From: Glandiceps talaboti
Taxonomy: Eukaryota; Hemichordata; Enteropneusta; Spengelidae
Assembly (NCBI RefSeq): GCF_964340395.1
Contig: NC_135561.1
Coordinates: 20,064,240 to 20,128,239 of the forward strand
DNA length: 64,000 nucleotides
Direction: 5' to 3'
Shown here: positions 25,111-37,634 of the stretch, one piece after another
Numbering within the stretch: the stretch's first letter is position 1
How the letters are laid out: each line of letters opens with the position of its first letter
Notes under the pieces: model-generated
Seen by the model: the letters and a program-made list of their open reading frames with translations, nothing else
Database searches by the model: none
What the model was told of the DNA's origin: nothing
Position numbers and translations under genes: made by a program

Positions 25111-26098
25111 CATTACTTTTGACATGGACAGGATCAGTATGAAATCCTAACTTGTAGATCAGTTCAAATCTTTTATACCTTATAAAATGATCCACATGAT
25201 CTAAGCAATAAATTGCAGTTGTCATTAGCTATTATGCATACACATGATCTCAGCACACAGCTATGGTCTAATTATGGAGTATAGATATGAAATAATCACT
25301 TTTAATGACTTGTATGATTCCATCCATCATGAAAGTCTCTGCGGTATAACCTTGGTACCTTGCCCTTCAACAGGCAGATTTGTTTTTTACATTAAAAAGT
25401 GATTCAAACATAAATATTTCCTTGTAATCTAGAACGGTTGACGAATTATGAACAGGAGAGATATTGAACCCAAAGATACAAAACTATATATTGATAGAAA
25501 CTGTAAGTGTATTAAACACCAGGGTTTCTATCCCTGGTTCTAAATCTTGAAGTAGCATCATCTTTAAATGGAGCCTTAAGAATTACATACATTTACAATA
25601 ATTATTTTGTTGTAAGACAAACTTCTTCTTTTTTTTAGCTCCGCTGAACAACATTTTACACACCTAAATTTTAATCTTAATCTGAACTGAGCCTTTAAAG
25701 ACAACATTGCTGAACTTAGAAACATTCAAGCCTGCCATGGCATGCTAGAGACGTAGAGCCCGAGGTGTTATTGCCAAACAGAATACAGTAATTAACTCAA
25801 TTTACTGTGTTAATCAAAACATCGATTTTCAGATTATCTGGCCTTGAATAAATAATCTCCAAATCCCTTGGAACATCCCCATCCAATATCTGGCCAATAT
25901 GTTTGCCAGTATTTCTGGTTAAGTTTTTTAAATTCATTTTCTCAGAAAATAAAAGTTTTTGGCCCAAATTGCACACCTTTATGGTCCTCTTGTTTCAACT
26001 TAAACAATTTTTTAAAGTACAACCTGTAATTACAACCTCCCTACCAGATATAGGTGGTTTTTAATATTGCCATTCATTTACTTACTTACTTGCGCATG
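25111..26098. other. Gene-free AT-rich DNA
   Basis: No gene or clear repeat was recognised. Confidence 0.4.
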
Positions 26099-26273
<175 letters not shown>

Positions 26274-29200
26274 ACTCCACCCTACCCTACCCTAGCTCTA
26301 CTGAATCTCAGTTCAGTTCAATGTGCTAAAACAAGTTAAGCATGAATAATACATCTTTCTTGAAAGATCCTGTGACATGCAATCTTTGGTCTCAATTTTG
26401 CCATGGATATTAACATCGATCAATTCATAATATCCTGATCAGGTCTGTAGACTGCACTGCAATATACTATACATGGATGCACACTGCGTTCTTAATCTCA
26501 CCTACTTATATCCAGACTGAAATCTAAAGTGCGTAACGTATGGCGTCTTAATTTCAGGTGGTGCATTTATTAATGTGCCAGACTACCAAGCATTTCACCT
26601 TTAGTGAATTAGTACTAGTAAACACACCTGATTAGAATTAAGTAGTGAACATGCACCTAAAAGCTTATAATTTCAGATAATTCAAAACCATACATATTCA
26701 TCAATTCCTCTTCTCACGCAGGCATCTTATACTTTGATGGATGTGTGGTCATTTGCTTAATTGGCCTGCCAGTGACAAAATAATCAAATATAAAGAAACT
26801 GATAGACTACATACATTGCCATTTAAAGGTATTTCAAAGTGCCGATCTCATCATGGGCAGCAGCTGACAATTTTGATCATGCCTAGTGGTATGAAGTATA
26901 TACATTATTAATGTATATGGTCAAGTATTAATGTTAGGATTATAGTGGTAATTACTCCTGACATGCAACACTGACAGAGAGACAGCTTCATAATCTTTCC
27001 TGTGTATTCGTATTCATAGAAAGCTGATGATCTTGTAATCTGTTCAAACGTACGTGACACTGCATTAGAATTATAGTATTCTAAGTTCTAAATCACACTT
27101 CCAAAATTCAGATGCAAGCATGCCGAAAATCAATCTTTCTTTGAATCCTATCTTAACCTTTATGTTTTAATGAAATTTTGGGACCAAACCTAATCTGAAA
27201 ATCTGAAATGTCGACATGAACGTGTGGACAGGCTATGTAAATATTAATCACGTGATGAAATTTCACTATCTTTTGCTGGAAAGTCGATATATCTTATCAT
27301 CCTCTTAAGATATTATCATGAACTCATACTATGTATCAAACACACTACAATTCTTTCACGCAAGTGTGAATGTACACATATCCCAGCTTACACACTAGAA
27401 AGTTTTCGTGGTCAACTCATATAAACTTTTACTGATTTTCTGTAATGTTTTTTTTGGTATACGTACCTTGTTTTCAATTCAGTGGTAATCACTGGTTTAT
27501 TTTGAAAACATCTTTTTTGTTTACTTTAATTTTGTTTGTGTTCAAAAATATAGATAATAATTACAATAAATATAAATGTAGTACATTATCAGACAGATGG
27601 GTCTCACCAACTGATAGCTATGTTGTATTTTGTCTCAATCAGAATTTGTATAGAACAACTGGGTAGGCCACAATTCTACAGCTGATCATTTCATAAATTT
27701 GATGTTCCAGTTGATTTCTGTAGTAAATGAAATGTGTTTATAACTTTAAAGGACCTCATTTTAAAACTGCAGGACTTCCTTGGACTTTCTGAGAAGGCTT
27801 TGAAATGCAAGAACTTTATAATACTTGTTTGAAATACATGGACTTTCAAGGACCTTTTACAGGAATGATTTGAAATTCCAGCACTTTCCAGAAACACTGT
27901 ATGCCTTTGAATACATGACATGTATGGCTGCTAAAAGGAAGACTCACTCCTAGTGCATGTCAAAGTTTGATAAATATCAAAAGTCATTATTAATACATTC
28001 TATAGATTCATATACGATCTAGACTTCATGGCACCTTCAAAGTAACTTTTCAATATCCTCTACAGACAAAGTATTATTTGGAACAAAAGACACTGTAAAC
28101 ATGGAAACATGAAAGGGCAATGGTCATATTATACCTACATGTTTGTAGTTGAATATCAATAAGAATAAAAACTCCTTAAAGCATTCATCATATTAAAAAT
28201 TCATTTCTGGCATGAATTATTAAACAAAGCCTTGTTATCACTATACAAACAGCAAAACGACAAGGAATTCTGTAAGAAATGAAAAGTCCTTAAAGCTACG
28301 CTGTCTAGTGGACAGGATCACTCAGTCTTCAAGCAAATGGTCATTATATTCAAATTATCACCACCAGTGAGAGTCTTAATCACATTCTTTTCCAATTTCC
28401 TTTGCTGCTCTTAAGCAGGAAGTCATTAGGTTAGAATACTGGACGGTAATCGGTTCGTGCTATTGGCACATTGAATATATTGTTAATCATGAAAGGGAAA
28501 GCAGGCTACAGAACCTGGATTGGTTATACACAGGTGATATTAAAGACAGACTAAATATCCGATGTGCTATCGATAACAAATATCAATATTAACTGTAACG
28601 GCTTTAAACCAGGCACCAGCAAATGGGAATTTTGGGGAACGAGATTATATCTTAAGAAAATTGTGATATGTAAATTTCAGTAAACTTAAACTTCAAAAAT
28701 AACGGCATATACTGTTGATATCTAGCATTGGCCACTCTATTTGTACAGTCTATTCTATATCAGGTTTCATGTCCATTAGTTTCCCTTGAAAAATGTATGT
28801 GTGAAGTTAGAAAACTATCACCAAATTATTAAGGGTCTTTCATATTATTTCTGATATACATGTATGGTTAAAGGGGAAGGATACTTAAGTGAAATCACTA
28901 CATTTCATAAAAAGTTGGATGTTAAATGAGATAAAATGCATTGTTTTCATTCACTTTTACTTATCAGTACAGAATTGTCATCAATTCAAACTTTAATTTG
29001 GCAGAAGTGATGTATGAGACTTGAAAGGCAACTTCTGTTGAACATATTGTTAATTGCTTTTATTGTACTTGTAAATGTAATACAATTCATGGAAGTTGCC
29101 AGTAAGTCTTATATGTTACTTCCGCCTAAATTTGGATCACTGCCAACTTCATATCGATATATGAAAATGAATGAAACACATTTTATCTTACATTTTACAT

Positions 29201-30496
29201 GTGGACTGGATGATTTTATTGGGTTAAATTGATTATTTTCTACTGATAATCAACATGTTAAGTTGCCTGCTTCTATATTTGAACCATGCAAGGTTCATCT
29301 ACATGTATAATTGTTTATTTTGGATTTGAAGTTGTCTCAATATGTGTAAAAAAAAATGTCATGTCACATGAAGGAAATACCAAGGCAATTTCATTTTCCT
29401 TGTAATTTATCATACACTGATGTATTACATCTTGTCTAATACATCTACATCTGATTAATATTACACAAGACTTTGAAGACACATGCGTCAGCTGAATGAC
29501 AGACACTTTAGATTTCTTATGGTAAAAAGGCGCTGCTGCCACTTATTGCCAAATGATTAAGTCATACCAGAGTTAAGGGGTCTATACCTAAAATTGCTAC
29601 ATTTAACTCCTTAGCTTGCACACAAGTTCATGTCTATTGAATGATCAGTCATCTATTCCTTATTCTTGCCCACCTCTGCAATCACAATTATCTTACCATC
29701 TTCAATTATCAAAGTCAAGTAGACTCTTTTTCCTCTACGTAATTAGCTAGAGGAGCTGACGTGAAAGGATTTGGAACTCGTAATCTAACAATGTTAACAA
29801 ATTAATCTGCTCTACTTAGTAACAAAATGGCTAAATATTTGATAATCAATTGAGCAGATTTATAACTAGATTAGCTGACCGATAAATGGGCTTGTTAGAG
29901 TCATTATATGAAATCCTAATAAAAAGCTGAACATGCTTTTCAACTTGCAGTTGTTGATGCTTGGGACTCCAACATGAAGGTCAAGAAATTCCCGACAACT
30001 CAGGAAGCAACAATACTTCCCTGGTGATTGATTAGTCTGAGCGATACAAATGGCTTATGGCTTTGTACGTAATTGACATTTTCAAAACATAGTGTGATGA
30101 CAACTGATAAATCTGGATCTGATAAACCTGCTTTAAGATATATTGAGTGGACATTCTTAATGCAAACTTAAATGACTTGCAGGGTTTTGTCCTGATACCA
30201 ATCTACTAACCGGAATGTACTTCTCCCTAAGTTCATGCTTGATCTAGTTTGTTGCTGATAAGCAAGGTCTAATCTCCCATTCCTTGAACTAATTAAATTG
30301 TAACACCTACTTCATACATACATAAGCTGTTATACATAGCGCATGATCGTTGAAACCTTTCATTTCATTCAATTTCGATAATCAAACTGACCCCTTTGAA
30401 CCTTGTATCAGTACAGTTTGCTACCCATTTTATGATATGGAAGTTAAAATTGGAATAAACTGAAATATAACCAAACTAATGAAAAGCATGCGTGCA
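26274..30496. other. Long gene-free stretch
   Basis: Over 4 kb with no recognisable coding, RNA or strong repeat feature. The short open frames at 27445-27921 and 29014-29542 have no domain motif and no convincing splice context. Confidence 0.4.
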
Positions 30497-30600
30497 TGTG
30501 TATGTATGTATGTATGTATGTATGTATATATGTATGTACATACCTTCGTACATACATACATACATACATACATACATACATACATACATACATAAGTATG
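30497..30600. repeat. Palindromic tetranucleotide microsatellite (GTAT)n-(CATA)n
   Basis: A GTAT run at about 30500-30540 is followed by a CTTCG spacer at 30544-30548 and then a CATA run to about 30595. The two halves are complementary, so the strand can fold into a hairpin. Confidence 0.9.
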
Positions 30601-31217
30601 TCCGCATGTGTAAATGCTGTAACATAGTCACCTTCTGGACAGGATCACTTTAACACAGGAAATATGTAATTTGGATGCCCAATAATAAGTATCATTACCG
30701 TATTCATTCCTGTCAGGAATTACATGACATTTCAGACTGAAGATCTCTTGACAAATATTTTGACCTTCTTTTTCTAAAGCTATTTACATGCTCAAATTTT
30801 AATCCTAGTTTTCCTACATCTAATAACATGGACCTGTTTATGTTCAGAGCCAACTATTTTCTATAGCTCCATCAGACAACTCAAAAGTTTTTACATCGAT
30901 TCCACATTTTAATCCAACATGGCACTTGATATATTAGGTGTGATGCTGGTTGATTGTAGATTGGTCTATGTGGCCAATACTTCCCTTATAGTGTGTGTTG
31001 TAAAGCTAACATTTGAGAGAAACTGTTTCTTGTAATCACTCTCTTCATGTTTGATGGAAAGGATGAACTTACATGATTCTCTCACATTATCTGACTGTAA
31101 CATAATCAGAGTGTCTCAAAAGCTATTTATATTTACATCTATTTATTTGGCAATAGAATACAGTAAAAATAAATATAAAAGTACTGCCGAGGATATAAGA
31201 AATTGATTAATGCTTAT

Positions 31218-31380
31218 TTAATAATAATAATAATAACAATAATAATATTAATAATGATAATAATAATAATAATAACAATAATAATATTAATAATGTTAGT
31301 TTTTACATAGTGCTTTCCCACTCTGTGCTCAAAGAGCTTTCCATTATGGTCCTCAATTTCAAAAATTTGAAATGGTGGTT
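31218..31380 (-). repeat. (AAT)n tract with partial dispersed repeat family B copy
   Basis: An AATAAT tract (31218-31295) runs directly into GTTAGTTTTTACATAGTGCT and CTCTGTGCTCAAAGAGCTTT. This is the same edge seen at 16160. The copy is truncated soon after. A simple-repeat end next to this edge suggests that it is the 3' end of a retroposed element. Confidence 0.6.
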
Positions 31381-33160
31381 AGCAAAAAGAACTCTGGTCA
31401 TATAATTGAAGTAAGTTTGGGTAATGTGGAAATGTACATTCAAAAATTAAAATGACTCCTGAATGTACATCACTCATTGTTACTGTTGGGAAATTTGAGA
31501 TATTACTTATGGGTGATTTTTTTACCGATTTCTTGATATTACTTAAGAAATCTTTACAATACAAGTCATTTGACAATTTACAACCTGTTTGTGAAAATGC
31601 ATACAAAAAATTTATGAACTGCAATCTTAGCGTAAACACATTTCATACAGTAGTATCCAATAACAGAATACATGCTAATCTGTACTTAATCACATAAAGC
31701 TGTTGGTGACAAGAAAAAAGTCTGGAATGCAATTTTTAATGTTAGACATGATTAAAATATGATTTATCTAAAATATATTTGCATTAAAAGAAAAGGAATG
31801 AATGGTGCAACAAAAGTCTGTCTCAGTTTTAAAAAAAAGTTCTAAGCACCTGCCTAGAAATGAATGCTTTTATGTTATATGATGAAACAATCTGTAGCAT
31901 GCATGGATGATTTTACATGACACATAGCAACTCAAGTCCTCTGAAGCTGTATTCTACACAACTTTACCCTGTGTTTTTCTTCATTCTTCTGACCTCATGC
32001 AACTCTCATGTTAATCAGATACCTTAGAAAACCGAGCTCCAAGCATTATTTTGATTTTTATGATACGATATGAGTTCTACTTTTCACACCACGGTGAGCT
32101 CACAGTAAAACACAATATCAAGTTGAATCCAGTCAACTTCTTCTGTTCATTGATTCATTTGATCTGTCACAAGTAATTTGGCATAACAGACATTGTGTCT
32201 AGGGCAAGATAATTTACAGACTGACCAAATTTAACATCACAGATGAGTGAGACTTTCATAAAGAATGAGTCAGCTCCTATTTTGTTTCATTGACCGATCT
32301 TTCCTTGTTAGTTGCAGTGATGTAGACACGGCTCAGTAGGCAGCAACTTTAACTCACTTCACTTGTTAACATAATATTACTAGCTACTGTCATTAGTTGG
32401 AAGCAATTTCAAGTCACTACACTTGTTAACATATAGCGAGCTACTGTCACCAACCTTCTACTTGGTATTGTCATTTTCCTCTAATAAAATCAAATGACCA
32501 ATACATCATTTTGTAGGTTTTATGATAAGAAACATAGAGATTAATGGATCATCCTCAATTACCAAAGTACTAAAGATTTTTTTTTTAAAACACACACAGA
32601 AAACCCAGTAACTCAAATTGCTAATATAAATTAGCCTCTCATAAAACTAAGTGTTGACAATAGTGCAAGTATTAATACTACAAGCTTTGTCAATACTTAT
32701 TCCTATACACTTTCCCTAAAAACTAATTGTATTTGGGATAGCGTTATCAAGGAAAAAGAAACATACCTAATACATTTGGCAATTCTATATACAGAGCAAT
32801 ACAAATACAATACAGAACATAACCATTAGGCAAGTAATAGTATTAGTTTTAACCTTAAAATTCACTAACTATATTTTTGGAGTGAAACATTCCCTTGGAA
32901 TGGTATATTTTGATAAATGACTGCTAAGATCCTTTTACTAATATTGATAATGTAAAGTGCTTGCCTCTAGGAAACGTTTTGATTACATCCAGAATGTTGG
33001 CATGAATGAGCCCTGGAAGATTGATAACAGATAGCAGGGTTAGAATTTTCAAATGGAAATTCATCGGCATTCATAAACCATGTAGTGAGCTGTAAGATAC
33101 AGTACACAGTGTACATACATTATGCCCATCCTACAGTGTACACTGCATGTTATAATTAGA
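31381..33160. other. Gene-free AT-rich DNA
   Basis: No gene was recognised. A phrase containing CACTTGTTAACATA is locally duplicated at about 32360-32435. Confidence 0.4.
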
Positions 33161-33161
33161 T

Positions 33162-33310
33162 ATTAGTCCCAATATTTTTCTTCATTCAGGGAAGGACAAT
33201 ACAAGTGATCTAAGGGGCCATTGTCACTACAAGTTGCTAGACGAGTAGTGACAACCAATAGGTCAATAGGATTTTCTGACTGAATGAAGGAAAATATTGT
33301 GGAATAATAA
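33162..33310 (+). mobile_element. MITE-like family D, copy 1
   Basis: Inverted ends: CCCAATATTTTTCTTCATTC at the left (33168) and GAATGAAGGAAAATATTGTGG at the right (about 33283-33303). The interior contains ACAAGTGATCTAAGGGGCC and TTGTCACTAC. Copies with the same ends and interior occur at 36703 and, inverted, at 40249. There is no coding capacity, as expected of a non-autonomous DNA transposon. The superfamily cannot be assigned. Confidence 0.75.
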
Positions 33311-35225
33311 AAAAGTCATCGCTAGTAATATAAAAAGAAATAAGGAAAGTAAAGGGAATTTTAAGCATTTTGACATTTTTATATTTCAAACACAGCAGAA
33401 CCAATGGTGTACACACATGCTGCCATGACATAGACGTGCGTTGTCATGACATGGAGTACAGATTCCATATTTTTAGATATTACTTTAAATTTTGTGACAT
33501 CTTAAAAAGACTATATTGCCAGCTTTATATAACATTATTGGGGTTTCTTACATTAATACTTTCCCAGTTATAGTCTATGCAGTCACATTTCAGGAGTCAC
33601 TCAGGCCAAGGCAATGAACAACACCTGTAGGCGCCATGTGAGTGATTATCTCTCACTGCTCAAGTCATTACTTTGTGTTCACATGACTTCTTTGCAAAAT
33701 TTTGCAGAGTGTGGTGAGATCCATGTTATATCTTTGTAATACAGTAAAAGTCACCCTAGCTTTATGTTTGTCACACAAAATCCCACGCACTTTACAGTGG
33801 GATGTGAACCCATAACCTCTAAGCATCCATAAGCTTTAACTACATTGCCACTGGGAGTCTTAAAAGTTTCATGACTCTGTGATTCCTCAGTTTGACTTAG
33901 TTAAAACAACTAACATTACCGACACACCACAGTATGCATGTATTTGTTTGAAGGTTGATTTATCAATCCATCAGCTCTGCCTTAAAGGTGAATGTGTTTA
34001 TCACTGTCATACACACCTGCTGCCTAGCTACATATGCTATCAAAATAACAACTAAAGTACTGCATGCATGAGAATTACAATTAACTTTAACCAACAAATG
34101 GCACAGCCTCATTTACAATGTATCAAGGACATTGCACTCTAACAAATCTACAATTATGCATTTCGTGACAACTTACTTTATGCAAGAATGATTCAGAACA
34201 TTCATGTTCATGGGATTCACAGTTACAAATAGAAATTGTTGCTCATAGTCAAACAATACTTTGAAAACAAATCATAAAGTTCAATGATATGTCATCAACG
34301 TATCATCACAGTTGTCAACTAAAACTTGGGATTTGTTTTCAAATATTTTTTATGACTCAGAGTTGAAATTTTTACTTGTACAACCTATAGTGTGTATTTG
34401 GACTAACTTTTGATATATCATTGACAAATATTAGGGTTAGCCTTCTGCTTTGCCGAAAAATAATGCAGTCAGCTGTAGACATGTAACTACTCACTTGAAG
34501 CATATATTTTGTGATTAGACAAGCAACAATATAATCACTGAAAACAGTACAGTAACAGGTTGAAATTGTGTTTGTGTTGTGGTGCTGATTTTACAGATGG
34601 ACCCAAAAATCAATTTGATGGGATTTATTGTAACATATCATGTGTACATTTGACAAACATGTTTAGCCACAGGTGATTCAATACTGTTCAAGGTGTACAA
34701 TACTACAAGAAAGTCATTATGTCCAAGTTTTTTTTTTTTAGTTTTTTTTTTAAATGGTGCAGTTACAGCTAGTACAACCCTTTCAAGCTGAAATAATGTC
34801 TGTGAGATGAATATGGAAATATAAATTTCAATTTACAATTATACTGAACTGTATCCACTAAAAATGAAAAACTGCAGTACCAATTGCTCACAAATGATCA
34901 CATCTACAATATTGACATATTTTTATAGCGCTTTCACTAAATTTTAAAGTCATCGAGTCAATTTGGAGGAGACTGTATTGCCAAGGACAATCAATATTAT
35001 CTACTTGGTGGCTAATATGAGATACTTCCTGTCTCCATACTGATTGATATAGTCCTTGATGTATGATTTATTGGATGGTATACTGAAAAGAAAATGAGTT
35101 TCAGTTAATTTACGCTACACTTAGAATGATATTATAAAGCTACAAGTCTTCATAGAAGACACAGACCTTTAAGTACGTGAACAAAACTGGTAGTAACAAA
35201 TAAATACTAGAGTCTGTGATATGCA
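33311..35225. other. Gene-free DNA with one possible tRNA-like SINE head
   Basis: No protein gene was recognised. At about 33770-33865 on the minus strand, TGGCAATGTAGTTAAAGC is followed about 40 bp later by GGGTTCACATCCC. These resemble Pol III A and B boxes and could be a second SINE type. No folded tRNA is evident. T-tracts lie at 34729-34750. Confidence 0.4.
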
Positions 35226-35620
35226 AGAAATAGCTTGACTTTGATAATTGACCCTAAAGGTCAGGATCAAAAGTCAATGTCTTCAAAGAAAGCTTGCACA
35301 TGAAATGTTGGGGTAGACACTTGAATTGAGTCTCTACATGTTTGTATATAATATTTGAGGTATGTGGTAACTGTTGATTTTTAACTACATTAGATGGCCA
35401 TCATTTGCATGTGTTGCAATTTGCATGTGTTGCAATTTGCATGTGTTGCAAAACAAAGTGATGTTCATATGTTCCATTATCATGTAACCTTTGTGCCTGG
35501 TTTGATTGAAATTGGCTATCGCATGTCAGAGAAATGACATATTACAGATGGATGGACACATGGATGCACAGCCAGATAGACAGAGCCATCAAAAAATAGC
35601 CATTTTTTAGAATCCAATAT
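35226..35620 (+). repeat. Dispersed repeat family E, copy 1
   Basis: Blocks match 61680-61960 and 61950-62334: TTGACCCTAAAGGTCA, GGATCAAAAGTCAATGT, ACTTGAATTGAGTCTCTACA, AAACAAAGTGATGTTCATAT, TTGATTGAAATTGGCTATCG and a tail of GATGGATGGACAC-type units. The inner ATTTGCATGTGTTGCA block is present three times at 16-bp spacing (35403-35450). It is non-coding. Confidence 0.65.
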
Positions 35621-35696
35621 ATGGCTACCAAATACTCTGTTAACTCAATGGGAAACCATTAGAGTATTGACTTCCTTGAAAACAAGACGGTGACCT

Positions 35697-35715
35697 CCCC
35701 CCCCCCCCCCCCCCC
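35697..35715. repeat. 19-base C homopolymer
   Basis: An uninterrupted C run. The length may be unreliable because long homopolymers are prone to read error. Confidence 0.9.
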
Positions 35716-35719
35716 ATTT

Positions 35720-36700
35720 CTTTTACGGACTACGAACATTGTTCTAATAGCTTTCTAATGGTTAAGTTTGGAGGTCAAGACTTGATTATAATGGAAAATA
35801 GTCCTTGAGACACATTCTACAGTTAAGGATAGAATATAGACACACATTTACTTGAAGCATATACATTTAATTGTATTCAGGAACAAACCTGCATTGACAC
35901 AGCATGTGATAATGGTAATTGAGTATGCACACAGAGTCTTGGTAACAGACAATTTGATGAGTTTTTCTTTTGAAATTCTGCATGGGACCGAAAACAATCA
36001 TGGCATGATGTTAGATATCATATCAGAAGTGTACCTGGTGAGAGGTCGATGAGTTCATAGTTCTATGTGATTGAACATGTTTTTGACATTGCAAAGTGAA
36101 ATTAATGAAGAGAAACACATCACAATCATGATAATACCGAATTGTTTTGTTATGTTTGGAAGTATCAAAGAATGATACCTATATAATACAATAACGTTAC
36201 ATCGATGATATCTACTTGGGGGTCTTCAATTAATGAACAAAGAATATTATTTTTACTGCCTTGGGCAGAATTTCTTGAGACTTTTTGAGTTTCAATAACT
36301 GAGAACACCAACCTATAGATGTAAATCTGAAATAACTGTTGAGACTCACAACGCATGTCTAATATTCTTGCCTTAGGTAAAATTCTTAGCAAGAACCGAC
36401 TTAAAATATGAACAATTATAACTATGACATGTATAAATGGAATGTGTGACTGCCTGAAGGCAGATAGGTATATCTTTTAAAGGTATGTATTGATCACATC
36501 AGGGTGTCTGATTTATCTTTCATGAAACCTGACGTTTATATGTACCTAATTGCATGCAATCTTATGTTGTGCTGTTGTGGTGAACTAAATTTGAAGTGTC
36601 TCTTAGTAGAGATGAAAGAAAAATAAATTGGACAAAAAATATGTTGTGTAAATCTAAGCGGATAATGACAATAATCACCATGTGCATGTTTATTCAGATG
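35720..36700. other. Gene-free AT-rich DNA
   Basis: No gene or clear repeat was recognised. Confidence 0.4.
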
Positions 36701-36702
36701 TT

Positions 36703-36832
36703 ACTCCCTACTAATAATATTTTTCTTCTTCCAGTCATGGAAAATACAAGTGATCTAAGGGGCTTTGTCACTATGAGTCGCTAGGACATGAGTATTTTCC
36801 AGCTGAATGAAGAAAAATATTGGAGAATAATA
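36703..36832 (+). mobile_element. MITE-like family D, copy 2
   Basis: The left end ATAATATTTTTCTTCTTCCA and the right end CTGAATGAAGAAAAATATTG, GAGAATAATA are inverted partners. The interior AATACAAGTGATCTAAGGGG, CTTTGTCACTA matches copy 1. It is shorter than copy 1. Confidence 0.75.
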
Positions 36833-37435
36833 TAATTATACTAGCGCCAGTAATATCACAGAAACACAGGGGAAAGTAATGCCAATTTAATGCCCATTAT
36901 GATATGTACAAAAATACTGGAGAATGACTAAATTCAATTATCTGTTAACTTGGCACACAGACTGATGAAAGGTTACCATTGCATGGTGAGTTTGTAGACC
37001 TAAGTTTGATTGAAATGACAGAAATGACAGGTATCTGATTATATCTGAGAATAGGATATCCAAACTTTGACCCAATTGATTTCTATTCAATGATTCAGAA
37101 CTTATTTTCTCATGGTATATTTTCCAATTATGTATTCAAAAAGTGAAGTGTCAACTTCAACAATCTATAAACTTGAAGTCCAGTTTGATAATTGACATTC
37201 ATGCAGGGGTAGAATGTCAGAAATTGCTTTACAAGATAGATGAAAGATGTTGACAGCAGTGGTAAATGTTACCTGATATGTAGATTGGGGTATGAAACAG
37301 TAGAGTGTACATTATTCATGTTCTGTATGAAAAAAGGATAGGTTCAAATTGCTACAATAGCCTTTAATACATGAAATGACCATCTGATCCAAAACATTTA
37401 TAGGAAGATTATTAAGTTTAAAGTATAAACAAATA
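36833..37435. other. Gene-free AT-rich DNA
   Basis: No gene or clear repeat was recognised. Confidence 0.4.
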
Positions 37436-37437
37436 AA

Positions 37438-37630
37438 TAATAATTATTATTATTATTCTTCCAAATAAATTCGGAAATTTGTTGAATGGTCGCCACAGAA
37501 ACAGCGCCAAAGTGCCTTTGTGTTGAAGAAGCAGGAGGAAAGCAGAGTGCCCGTGGGAAACCTGTATTGTTCAGCAGGGTCAAACTGAGCATAAGAGCTA
37601 ATGACTTGGCCACCGACAACCCCCCAATGT
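37438..37630 (-). mobile_element. tRNA-derived SINE-like copy 3, internally deleted
   Basis: On the minus strand it begins with GGTTGTCGGTGGCCAAGTCA and passes almost at once into ATGCTCAGTTTGACCCTGCT, then AACAATACAGGTTTCCC and TTTCCTCCTGCTTC, ending in AATAATAATAATTATT. Compared with the 6.1 and 46.1 kb copies, the B-box segment is missing, so Pol III activity is unlikely. Confidence 0.65.
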
Positions 37631-37634
37631 ACTT

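Noticed and set aside
29014-29232. 72-codon frame with a hydrophobic N-terminus resembling a signal peptide
   Set aside because: Only the start is suggestive. The rest lacks cysteines, repeats or any motif, and AT-rich DNA gives such hydrophobic runs by chance.
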